From: Runella rosea
GTDB taxonomy: Bacteria > Bacteroidota > Bacteroidia > Cytophagales > Spirosomataceae
Direction of reading: 5' to 3'
DNA length: 64,000 bases
NCBI RefSeq assembly: GCF_003325355.1
Contig: NZ_CP030850.1
Span: forward strand, 1,426,001-1,490,000
Made by a program: the position numbers and the translations under genes. The notes beneath the pieces were generated by a model that was not told the origin of the DNA, made no database searches, and saw nothing but the letters and a program-made list of their open reading frames with translations. The stretch's first letter is position 1; each line of letters starts with the position of its first letter. Positions 37,289-45,728 of this stretch are shown in pieces.

Positions 37289-37906
37289 TTAAGGGCAACT
37301 AATCTGTGTTCGAACAAAATTTCCCGCATCGTCAATTGTAACCCGCCAACAAAATCCGCTGGGTGATTTTAAAATAATTCCTCGGTTCGGGTTGTCGATA
37401 TACACATCTCCGTTGCTGATCTGTAATTTAGATTTTGGTGTTTGACCGCCTATTCCTACATTCCCCACTTCATCAATTCTCATTCTTTCCAATGAAAAAT
37501 TACCGGCAGGATCATTCCCTGTCATAAATTTTATAATGCCATTTGGGTTTTGCGAACTGCCCGAACGTAAAATCAATCCATTGTCTCGTGCATATAGTTG
37601 TCCGAACCCTGCAAAAGCACCATTGGCCTGTGGAAAATTATATTCCCTTGCCTGATGTGACAGAAATGTTGATGCCGAAGCACCACCGCTACCAGCCGAC
37701 AGCTCCACAGAGACTAGAGAAGAAGGAATGGTCGCATCATTTCTTAATTTCAAATAGGTTCTTGTATCACCCGTTGGAGAAAACGGCGTCAGTCCATTAT
37801 TCCCTTTCATGAGTAGAAAATTATTGATACTCTCTGATGATTGCCCCGACACAGCATACGCGATAAACATAAAAGATAGCGTGCAGAATAAAAATGTTTT
37901 TTTCAT
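37289..37906 (-). CDS. Secreted protein with tail-fibre-like C-terminal motif
   Basis: The 205-aa protein has a signal peptide (MKKTFLFCTLSFMFIAYAVSGQ). The mature part is Gly/Ser/Asn-rich. It carries ERMRIDEVGNVGIGGQTPKSKLQI at about 140-165, the beta-structured motif common in phage-tail-fibre-like and surface proteins of Bacteroidota. It lies 4 bp downstream of the GT39-like gene on the same strand and is probably cotranscribed with the polysaccharide block. Role unknown. Confidence 0.7.
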   Translation of the reverse strand: MKKTFLFCTLSFMFIAYAVSGQSSESINNFLLMKGNNGLTPFSPTGDTRTYLKLRNDATIPSSLVSVELSAGSGGASASTFLSHQAREYNFPQANGAFAGFGQLYARDNGLILRSGSSQNPNGIIKFMTGNDPAGNFSLERMRIDEVGNVGIGGQTPKSKLQISNGDVYIDNPNRGIILKSPSGFCWRVTIDDAGNFVRTQISCP

Positions 37907-37910
37907 CGAG

Positions 37911-39215
37911 TTAGCTCTTTACTTTTTTCGACTGTTTTTTTATATAAACCACAATGGGTGCAAATAAGATCAGCGAAATCACCAGATAGGGGTACTTATA
38001 ACGAAGATTTCCCTGCGACCCAACGTAGGTCATCAGAAAGCCTAAAAAAGTAAAACCATTGATGATCCAAACAATCAGCGGGGCGGTGTAGCGGCGACGC
38101 CAATAATAAACCAATTGATACCCCCACAATCCTAACAGCAGCAAGTAATACGTACATTGAAAGGTATGAATTGCCAGAAAAGCACCACAATAGACCAACG
38201 ATTGTTGCCAAAACTGCCGCTGTTGGCGAGGCAGTCGGGCATCTTTGATAAAACGTTCAAAACGCCAATTTGGATTTCCCAACAGCGGGCTAATGGCGAT
38301 GTCATCGTTTACAAAGGTGGTCTTAATTTTATGAGGCCAAAAGGAAAGCCATTTTGTCGGATGACTCACAATCCATTGTACAGCACGCGCTTGGATGTAT
38401 TCCCCTTTTTCATAAAATGTTTTTTTGGATAGATAAACCGAATCATTTTTGAGAATGGAATCATTGTACACGCCCGTAGCTCCGTCAAACCCACTCATAA
38501 GCAGATTGATCGGCCCCGTGGTGGTCGAATACACAAACTGCCCCGTTTGCGACTTGCTGTACATGCCCATCGGCACCACAAACAGCAATACGCCCAAGAC
38601 AATTCCTATCAGTTGTGTGTAGTTATTCTGTTTTTTATACCTCCAAGTCCACAGCCACACCAATCCATACACCAACAGTAATGCCACAATCAACGGACGA
38701 CACCCCAAAGCAAATCCCGCCATCAGTCCCGACAAAAGGCCCCACGTAAACACAGGTTTCTGAACATAAAACCAAATACAGAGCAACGTACAGGCCGTAA
38801 ACGTCAATTCACTTAAATTGAGCACCACCAACCCCAAGCTGTTCAGGTACAGCACGTACATCCACGCCGCTATCCAAGCGCTTTGTTCTCCAAAAAATTT
38901 GAGGGTAAGCCGATACACCAAATACAATTGTGTCAAATTGGCGGCAACGTTCAACAAATGCAGCGTTACGGGTGCGTTATGGATGCGCAAGAATAAGGCT
39001 CCTAAATTGACGTGAAACAGGCTTGCCAGCCAAGGATCATAAATGGTTTGTGGATACGGAAACCACGTATGCATTTGGGCTGCCTGGCTGGCCCACGTAA
39101 AGTAAATCAATGAATCACTATAAAGAGGGTACTGGCGAAACACCGCAAAAACCACGCAGATAACGGCATATACGCCAAACAACCACCAAAAACGTTTAGT
39201 CGGTTTAGTGTCCAT
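37911..39215 (-). CDS. GT39-like membrane glycosyltransferase
   Basis: I prefer the start at ATG 39215 (MDTKPTKRFWWLFG), which avoids overlap with the upstream gene; an in-frame ATG also lies at 39242. The roughly 434-aa protein is polytopic with 9-11 hydrophobic segments. An early luminal acidic motif PLYSDSLIYF resembles the catalytic loop of PMT/ArnT-type (GT39-like) enzymes. These transfer sugars from polyprenyl-phosphate carriers on the outer face of the inner membrane. It ends a four-gene minus-strand surface-polysaccharide block. Confidence 0.75.
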   Translation of the reverse strand: MDTKPTKRFWWLFGVYAVICVVFAVFRQYPLYSDSLIYFTWASQAAQMHTWFPYPQTIYDPWLASLFHVNLGALFLRIHNAPVTLHLLNVAANLTQLYLVYRLTLKFFGEQSAWIAAWMYVLYLNSLGLVVLNLSELTFTACTLLCIWFYVQKPVFTWGLLSGLMAGFALGCRPLIVALLLVYGLVWLWTWRYKKQNNYTQLIGIVLGVLLFVVPMGMYSKSQTGQFVYSTTTGPINLLMSGFDGATGVYNDSILKNDSVYLSKKTFYEKGEYIQARAVQWIVSHPTKWLSFWPHKIKTTFVNDDIAISPLLGNPNWRFERFIKDARLPRQQRQFWQQSLVYCGAFLAIHTFQCTYYLLLLGLWGYQLVYYWRRRYTAPLIVWIINGFTFLGFLMTYVGSQGNLRYKYPYLVISLILFAPIVVYIKKQSKKVKS

Positions 39216-39226
39216 GACCTGTGCTG

Positions 39227-39889
39227 TCAAATGTCTAAACAATTTGTATCTCGGTAAAAAATTGTGGTGCAGGTAAGGTGCGATACAATAGGAGCCATTC
39301 CGTAAAAATCAATCCAACGAAATCCAAGGGCACGCATAAACCCCTTGACTTCGGCATAACTTTCCCGCTCAGAATTATCTAAAATCAAGACACCGTCGGA
39401 GGTTAAAAAATCCACAGAAAACCGCATACAATCTACGCGCTTTCGGCCATCAACGACGATGATTTGATACTTTTTACCCGATATTTGAACGGCGCTGACG
39501 TATTTTTCGCCCAATGCTCGGTAGGTAACCTCGGCATTGGCTGGAAGTTGGCGCGCTACTTCCTTTACCCATTCTTCATCGTGCTCTACTGCCTGCACCG
39601 ACTGTACCTGAGCGGCATACCAGCGGGTAGAGTTACCCGAGCCGTACTCAAACACTTCAAAATGGTTTTTCAAACGCGGTTGAATAAACGCAATAAACGG
39701 GTATGTACACCAAGGAAGCGGGTTTCCGGCGGCATCCACCGAGCGCTTGGTATGATAACTTCTAAACCAACCGTTATTTTTCAACTCACTTTCTAAATAC
39801 AACTGTACACTCCCTCCCAATTTCAACGCGTTCAGCCATTGCCAAACCTGTTTTTTTAATGCCTTAATCATTGTCTGATTATCTATCAA
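39227..39889 (-). CDS. Class I methyltransferase-like protein in polysaccharide block
   Basis: The 220-aa protein shows an SAM-fold pattern: FEVFEYGSGNSTRWYA (motif I, about 77-92), VQAVEHDEEWVKEV (motif II) and YQIIVVDGRKRVDC (post-motif, about 142-155), followed by DGVLILDNSER. It resembles FkbM-like or sugar-associated methyltransferases. It sits 13 bp after the flippase gene and just before the GT39-like gene, so modification of the polysaccharide is likely. Acceptor unknown. Confidence 0.75.
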   Translation of the reverse strand: MIDNQTMIKALKKQVWQWLNALKLGGSVQLYLESELKNNGWFRSYHTKRSVDAAGNPLPWCTYPFIAFIQPRLKNHFEVFEYGSGNSTRWYAAQVQSVQAVEHDEEWVKEVARQLPANAEVTYRALGEKYVSAVQISGKKYQIIVVDGRKRVDCMRFSVDFLTSDGVLILDNSERESYAEVKGFMRALGFRWIDFYGMAPIVSHLTCTTIFYRDTNCLDI

Positions 39890-39902
39890 TTTTTAATAAA
39901 AA

Positions 39903-41399
39903 TTACTTAAATCGCGCCAAAACCGTGTCAATTAGACCGTTAATTTCTTCCGAAATACGCCATTTCCACACATAAAAACCCAACAGACCACAAACTACAC
40001 CCGTACGAGCCACAATCCATGCCATGGCCATCAGGGGCGTTTGGGTATGCGCAGGTACCAGATACGAAAACAAAAATACTACTCCAAACACTGCTAAAAT
40101 CTGAATACTTTGCGCCGAATACGGTGAAATACCAAAACGATATTTGATATATCCCACCCGCAATACTGAATAGACCAACGTTGTAAACGAGGTGGCAATC
40201 GCGGCCCCGATAAAACCATAAGAAGAAATCAGCCAAAGATTCAGAAAAAATCCCAACAGGGCCGTAAAAATGATGATCCAAGTGGCCATCCGATAATATT
40301 TTGAGTACAGAATGATTTCGGTATTGAGTCCAGCCGCCATGTCAAACAGCTTCGTTATCAGCAGAAAAAGAACCACGTATTTTCCTTCGCCGTACACATT
40401 ACTTTTGGGCAATAAATAAAAAATATCATCAATGTTGACCCATATCAGCAGAAAAACCAACCCGCCACTGAGCAATAAATGCAAGGCCGTTTTACGGTTC
40501 ATTTTTTCCAATTGCACAAAATCATCATTGCGTAAATGCTGCGTCAGGATCGGAATGGAAATCTGGGCCAATGCCTTTCGTGGGATTTCGATGACGCTCG
40601 CCATGTAAGAAGCCACAATGAAAATTCCCGCATTGACCAAATCACGCTCTCCCGCCAGCATGGTTCGGTCAATGAATAAAATAACGTTTACGCCCAACGC
40701 ACCCAAAACAGTAAATGAGCCATATCCCAGCATTTGTTTAAAAAGCGGTCGGGTAAGAATCGTCCGGTTGGGCCAGCGCCAATAGCCTTTCCCTAAAATA
40801 CCAATGTAAATAATCAACAAAATCACCGCAAATCCGTAAGCGGCGATAATGAGGTAGAGCATCCAGTCAAAACTAATCCAGCCTATCCCAAAAATAACCA
40901 CCAACAAGGCATTGGCTACCCGCAAATATACCTCCCGAATAAACATCGGTACGGCAATGCGGGAGTTGTTTCGGCAATAGGCATCTAAGACCGTAATGTA
41001 AATCCAAAAAACGGTTAGCGGAATTACCAAGAAATGATAATCAACCAATAAGGCGGAGTTTTTGGAAAAATACCCCACAATCAAGGGGGTAAACAACCAA
41101 TACACGAGCGCAAAAAGAATAACGCCCACCAAAGGCAACATCAACAAAAAGCTCAGAATACCACCGTGTTTTTCGTCATCGTTTCGAAACAAACTAAAGT
41201 ATCGGTCTACAATGAAAGGAGTGCCCAAATGCGCAAAGGAGGCAAACAAAAGACTATTCTCAAAAAGAATACGCGACAAAGCATACTGCTCTACCGACAA
41301 AAACTCGGTAGAAACGTACATCTGATTGATTACTCCTACCAACACGCCCAAATAGGAGCCTACACCAGCTTTGAGGCTTTGACGAACAACAATACCCAC
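39903..41399 (-). CDS. Polysaccharide flippase (Wzx/MOP family)
   Basis: The 498-aa protein has about 12-14 hydrophobic helices spread over its length and starts MGIVVRQSLKAGVGSYLGVLVGVINQMYV, a typical Wzx first helix. AGIFIVASYMASVIEIPRKALAQISIPIL near residues 250-280 is a conserved MOP-family segment. It should flip lipid-linked sugar repeat units across the inner membrane. It sits in a tight minus-strand run with the epimerase (28 bp upstream) and methyltransferase (13 bp downstream). Confidence 0.88.
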   Translation of the reverse strand: MGIVVRQSLKAGVGSYLGVLVGVINQMYVSTEFLSVEQYALSRILFENSLLFASFAHLGTPFIVDRYFSLFRNDDEKHGGILSFLLMLPLVGVILFALVYWLFTPLIVGYFSKNSALLVDYHFLVIPLTVFWIYITVLDAYCRNNSRIAVPMFIREVYLRVANALLVVIFGIGWISFDWMLYLIIAAYGFAVILLIIYIGILGKGYWRWPNRTILTRPLFKQMLGYGSFTVLGALGVNVILFIDRTMLAGERDLVNAGIFIVASYMASVIEIPRKALAQISIPILTQHLRNDDFVQLEKMNRKTALHLLLSGGLVFLLIWVNIDDIFYLLPKSNVYGEGKYVVLFLLITKLFDMAAGLNTEIILYSKYYRMATWIIIFTALLGFFLNLWLISSYGFIGAAIATSFTTLVYSVLRVGYIKYRFGISPYSAQSIQILAVFGVVFLFSYLVPAHTQTPLMAMAWIVARTGVVCGLLGFYVWKWRISEEINGLIDTVLARFK

Positions 41400-41427
41400 A
41401 GGCGTTTGTTATGGTTAAATAAGATCG

Positions 41428-42528
41428 TTATTGATTGAATTTTTGCACTAACACCTCCGCAATCCGCTCGGCGGCGTGGCCATCCCAAAGCGGCGGAATA
41501 ACCCCTTTTTTGGCCCGACCTTCGAGGGTTTCTATTACTTTTTCGTGTACAGTCACGGGATTCAAATCGGCCAATAATTGATTGGTTCCGAGGTCGACCG
41601 TCACGGGGCGCTCCGTGCTATCACGGAATGTCAGGCATGGCACCTGCAAATAGGTCGTTTCTTCCTGAATACCGCCCGAGTCAGTAATGACCAAAGCCGA
41701 ATTTTCCATCAAATGCAAAAACTCCAAATAACCCTGCGGCTCGGTCAAAATCAATCCTTGGATAGCATCTAATTTTGCTGTTAAGCCAAATCGCTCAATG
41801 TTATTTTTGGTCCGTGGGTGAATCGGAAACAGTACTTTTTTGTACGGTGTCGTGTTTTCGATAATCTGCAAAATACTCGTCAGCCCTTCGGCGGTATCGA
41901 CATTGGCGGGTCGGTGCATGGTCATGAGCACAAAATCATCTTTAGCTACGCCCAATGAAGGCATGATGTCCAAAAGACCGGCCTTTTGACGATAATAAAC
42001 CAGAGAATCAATCATGCAATTGCCCACCATAAATACTTTTTCGTCGGGTACACCTTCGTGTTTGAGGTTGTCAATCCCCGCCTGTTCGGTCACAAACAGA
42101 TAATCCGAAATACTGTCGGTCAAAATACGATTGATTTCTTCGGGCATTCGGCGGTCGCCGCTCCGCAATCCCGCTTCTACGTGCGCAATCGGAATGTGCA
42201 TTTTGGTCGCCACCAAAGCGCAGGCAATGGTGGAGGTCACATCGCCCACCACCAACACCAAATCTGGCTGCTCGGCTTCCACCACTTTTTCAAACTCCAA
42301 CATGATTTTGGCCGTTTGTTGGGTGTGTGAACCGCCGCCAATTCCTAGAAAATAATCGGGCTTGGGCAATTCGAGTTGGTTAAAAAATACGTCCGACATC
42401 TTGGCATCATAATGCTGCCCCGTGTGGACAATTTTTGATTCAATCTCGCTTTTTTTCTGAAAAGCACGATGCAGCGGCGCTACTTTCATAAAATTAGGCC
42501 GTGCGCCTACGATGTTAAGAATCTTCAT
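41428..42528 (-). CDS. wecB: Non-hydrolysing UDP-N-acetylglucosamine 2-epimerase
   Basis: The 366-aa protein matches WecB throughout: IVGARPNFMKVAPLHRAF at the N-terminus, HTGQHYD (35-41), GDVTSTIACALVATK, HVEAGLRSGDRRMPEEINR with the conserved acid-base region, and TDSGGIQEE near 280 binding UDP. It interconverts UDP-GlcNAc and UDP-ManNAc to supply ManNAc for surface polysaccharide. It is the first gene of the four-gene minus-strand block, with its promoter in the 230 bp before the acylase gene. Confidence 0.95.
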   Translation of the reverse strand: MKILNIVGARPNFMKVAPLHRAFQKKSEIESKIVHTGQHYDAKMSDVFFNQLELPKPDYFLGIGGGSHTQQTAKIMLEFEKVVEAEQPDLVLVVGDVTSTIACALVATKMHIPIAHVEAGLRSGDRRMPEEINRILTDSISDYLFVTEQAGIDNLKHEGVPDEKVFMVGNCMIDSLVYYRQKAGLLDIMPSLGVAKDDFVLMTMHRPANVDTAEGLTSILQIIENTTPYKKVLFPIHPRTKNNIERFGLTAKLDAIQGLILTEPQGYLEFLHLMENSALVITDSGGIQEETTYLQVPCLTFRDSTERPVTVDLGTNQLLADLNPVTVHEKVIETLEGRAKKGVIPPLWDGHAAERIAEVLVQKFNQ

Positions 42529-42758
42529 TTTTTGTTTACGAATTCAAATAGGTTCCGATACCCTTCAATGGCCCACCCCAAGCAGCATACCTGAATGGAA
42601 TATCACACGCATTTAGCTTAAACCCAAGCCACCGAATTTCCAATAAAAGAACGGATGCAATGTTAGGGTATAAAAAATTAAAATAACACCTACGGGCTTT
42701 CTGGTGACGATTAAAAAATCCCGTCAACGTTATTTTTGAGGCGCAAATGTACAAATTT

Positions 42759-45158
42759 CTAGTTAGGCTTCAGCGTCCATGTTCGGTCGGCTACTTGCTT
42801 AATTTTGTCTTTGGAAAAATAAACGGGGAAATAACCGTCTTTGGCCCATAATTCAAACAAATCGGCATAATGTGGGTCGTCGGGGTTGGCCGATTGGCCC
42901 GGACTGTTGATTCCCAAGGTTTTGTCCCAGTTTTCGGTATCCACCAAAATCCGAAACGAAGCGCCATGCTCCTGATTGAGGTTATTGCCGGTATTGCCCA
43001 CCACCTCGCCGTAGCCACCGCGCGGCAAAGGCCCGAGGTTAATTTTGGCGCGTTGCTCCTCGCCTACCCACTCGCTGAGTGCGTGCGTGAGCTTGATGTG
43101 TTTATTTTTGGCTTGACCGTACTGCCATTGGTCCATGTCATTACCTAATCGCGCGTTTAGCGCCTGAATCGCCTTTTCTAAACTACTCACAAACAGTTCA
43201 TTACGTGCTTTAATGGGATCTTCGCCAAACTCAGGACGGGGCGTAACGACCCAATCTACCATTCGCTTAGTGGGCAAAGTTTTAAAATACGTCTGAATAT
43301 TTTGGGGGACGGTCAGTTGATACACCGTTTTCTTTAATTCTGTCTCCCACTGTACATAAATGGCCGCCGCTACCGAATTGGGCTTTAATTGATGGTCCCA
43401 CGCCTGCAAAAGCGCCTTGGCTTTCGCTACTTCGTTGCTTTCTTTGGCCGCATTGGCATTGAGCGCATTGATTAAAACAGGCACCAACGTTCGGGCCGTT
43501 CCAGACAGATAATCAGTTTGCAAGGTCGCGAAATCCTGCAACGACATGCGCTTTCCAGCGTTCAGTACTTCTTCGATGCGGTGCGCCCGCACAGGGTTGG
43601 CCCACGTCCAGCCAATGGCGTTGCGGTTGGGAAAATCAACGGGTGTCATGTTGTTGTTGGCCGTGACCACGTAGCCTTCGGCGGGGTCTTTTTTGTTGGG
43701 CAACAGCTGAATGGGTAAATAACCCGCCCACTCATAGCGCCCGTCGCCAGGCACGGGCACAAGACCCGTCCAGTTTTTACGGATAGGCGAAATCCCCACC
43801 GCCTGCCAGCCGATATGACCGTTTTTGTCGGCATAAATCATGTTTTCGCCGGGTATACGGCTAAAACTGCACGCGGTCCGAAACTCTTCCCATGTACGCG
43901 CCTGATTCATGCGCAAACTCGCCAAATAGGGCGCACAACCCACCTCCAGCCACCCCGCCCGCACGGCATACAGTTTGTTTTTACCTCCCTCTTCAAACAC
44001 CACCGGCCCGTGGCGGGTGTACTTGAGCGTTACTATTTCGGGCTGCTGCCCCGCAATGTTAACCGTGTCTTTCAGGATTTTGAGGTTTTCCCATTTTCCT
44101 TGATATTTATACTGATTTGGATTTTGGGGATTGGTTTCGTAGACGTACAGGTCTTCATTGTCGGTTTCAAAAATGGTCAATCCCCACGAAGCAACTTGGT
44201 TGTGCCCAATCGAAACGCCCGGCAAAGAAGGTTCGCCCGCCCCCACAACGTTCCAGCCGGGAGCATGCAAATGCACCCAATACCGCAACGACGGCACCGA
44301 TTGCGCCCGGTGGGGGTCATTGGCCAACATCGGATAGCCGCTTTGGGCGCGGTTGCCGCTGATAATCCAGTTGTTGGAGCCGACGTTGGCCTTTTCTTCT
44401 TCATACCAACTGTCAAAATCAAACGCGGGTGTTCGGCTCGCTTTTTTATCGTCTTTGACAAATTTCAAAGGCGCCCGGAAGGCTTCGTATAATTCGAGAA
44501 TGGGTTGAAAAAGGTCTTCACCTTGGACGAGTTTGTCCAAGCTCAAATCGGGTTCATTATCGGTTTTAGTGGGGTGAAACCACTGCAACTCACGCAGCTT
44601 TTCGGCACCCACCAACTGCACAATTCGAGCATTATTAAGTTCGTCTTTGACGTTGCTCAGCAATCCCTGGTGCCGACTGATAACGATTTCGGGCGTCCAG
44701 TAGTCGGGCAGGGTGTTTAAGACTTTAAACTCAAACGGAAGTTTTTCGGGCGTTTGGCGCATCTCGCGGATGTAGGCGTTGATTCCTTCCACAAAGGCAT
44801 TGATGATGAGCGCACTGCGCGGATGATAGTGGGCCAACTCGGTCGTAAGATTGCCCCTAAATTTAAACAATCTACTGCCAATGTCGCGTTTCAATTCTTT
44901 TTTTCCGAGCAGTTCAGCCACCGTTCCCGTGGCTTGGCGCCGCCAGATTTCGAGTTGAAACAGGCGGTCGGAAGCGGCCACGTAGCCCTGCGCCATAAAC
45001 AGGTCGTGGTCGTTTTGGGCGTAAATGTGGGAGATTCCCCAGCGGTCGCGGATGACCTCAACGGGTTGTTGGAGGCCTTTGATGGTGAGGGTTTGGGCGC
45101 AGGAAGCCGTGCAACGCACGAACACCCCCACCGCAAGCAGCATTATAAACGGTTTCAA
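42759..45158 (-). CDS. Penicillin-acylase family N-terminal-nucleophile hydrolase
   Basis: The 799-aa protein has a signal sequence (through about SCAQ, residue 22). An alpha-chain region has GISHIYAQNDHDLFMAQGYV and DRLFQLEIWRR. The autoprocessing site ANVG/SNNWIISG makes Ser261 the new N-terminal nucleophile. The beta chain has NDPHRAQSVPS, GVSIGHNQVASWGLT and GDGRYEWAGYLP. The family hydrolyses amide bonds of beta-lactams or acyl-homoserine lactones after self-cleavage in the periplasm. Native substrate is unknown; quorum-signal or peptide acylamides are possible. It is a single gene. Confidence 0.92.
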   Translation of the reverse strand: MKPFIMLLAVGVFVRCTASCAQTLTIKGLQQPVEVIRDRWGISHIYAQNDHDLFMAQGYVAASDRLFQLEIWRRQATGTVAELLGKKELKRDIGSRLFKFRGNLTTELAHYHPRSALIINAFVEGINAYIREMRQTPEKLPFEFKVLNTLPDYWTPEIVISRHQGLLSNVKDELNNARIVQLVGAEKLRELQWFHPTKTDNEPDLSLDKLVQGEDLFQPILELYEAFRAPLKFVKDDKKASRTPAFDFDSWYEEEKANVGSNNWIISGNRAQSGYPMLANDPHRAQSVPSLRYWVHLHAPGWNVVGAGEPSLPGVSIGHNQVASWGLTIFETDNEDLYVYETNPQNPNQYKYQGKWENLKILKDTVNIAGQQPEIVTLKYTRHGPVVFEEGGKNKLYAVRAGWLEVGCAPYLASLRMNQARTWEEFRTACSFSRIPGENMIYADKNGHIGWQAVGISPIRKNWTGLVPVPGDGRYEWAGYLPIQLLPNKKDPAEGYVVTANNNMTPVDFPNRNAIGWTWANPVRAHRIEEVLNAGKRMSLQDFATLQTDYLSGTARTLVPVLINALNANAAKESNEVAKAKALLQAWDHQLKPNSVAAAIYVQWETELKKTVYQLTVPQNIQTYFKTLPTKRMVDWVVTPRPEFGEDPIKARNELFVSSLEKAIQALNARLGNDMDQWQYGQAKNKHIKLTHALSEWVGEEQRAKINLGPLPRGGYGEVVGNTGNNLNQEHGASFRILVDTENWDKTLGINSPGQSANPDDPHYADLFELWAKDGYFPVYFSKDKIKQVADRTWTLKPN

Positions 45159-45297
45159 GGATAGCGTTAGGTTAATGAAACTTAATGTTAGTGAAATTTG
45201 GGAGAATTCTCAAGAAATAGCGACGAAACCGTTTTGATGAGTGACTATTTAAACAGAATGTGTTCTAAATAGCATATTGTCACTAATTTATTTCAAT

Positions 45298-45645
45298 ATG
45301 AGAGGACTTAACCGCGTAACTCTAATTGGAAACCTTGGAAATGTGCCTGAATTTCAGACCTTAGAAGGCGGCGTAAGCGTAGCTAAGTTTTCGCTGGCCA
45401 CCACTGAAATTTTCAAAGACAAAAATGGTCAAAACCACAGTCAAACCGATTGGCACAATATCGTTGTATGGCGTAGCTTGGCAGATTTTGCAGCCAAATA
45501 TCTCCAAAAAGGAAGTTTGGTTTATGTCGAAGGTAAAATTAAAACACGTAATTATGAAGATAAAGACGGCAGCAAAAGATACGTAACCGAGATCATTGTT
45601 GAGCAATTGATTATGCTTGATAAAAAGCCAGGAGAGACGCTATAA
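45298..45645 (+). CDS. ssb: Short single-stranded DNA-binding protein (SSB)
   Basis: The start at ATG 45298 gives MRGLNRVTLIGNLG, the standard SSB N-terminus. The 115-aa OB-fold domain includes DWHNIVVWRSLADFAAKYLQKGSLVYVEGK and YVTEIIVEQLIML. It stops at KKPGETL, so the acidic C-terminal tip used to recruit replication proteins is absent. This marks a specialised or accessory SSB. It lies 83 bp upstream of the tyrosine recombinase gene on the same strand. Because integron-type sites recombine as folded single strands, an SSB in this position may take part; that is inference. Confidence 0.92.
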   Translation: MRGLNRVTLIGNLGNVPEFQTLEGGVSVAKFSLATTEIFKDKNGQNHSQTDWHNIVVWRSLADFAAKYLQKGSLVYVEGKIKTRNYEDKDGSKRYVTEIIVEQLIMLDKKPGETL

Positions 45646-45728
45646 AACCTTGATTGTCGGTTATAACCAGTGATTCACCCATAATTTGTTTCGTATATAC
45701 ATCGTTTTAAGACTACTTTACGCTACTG

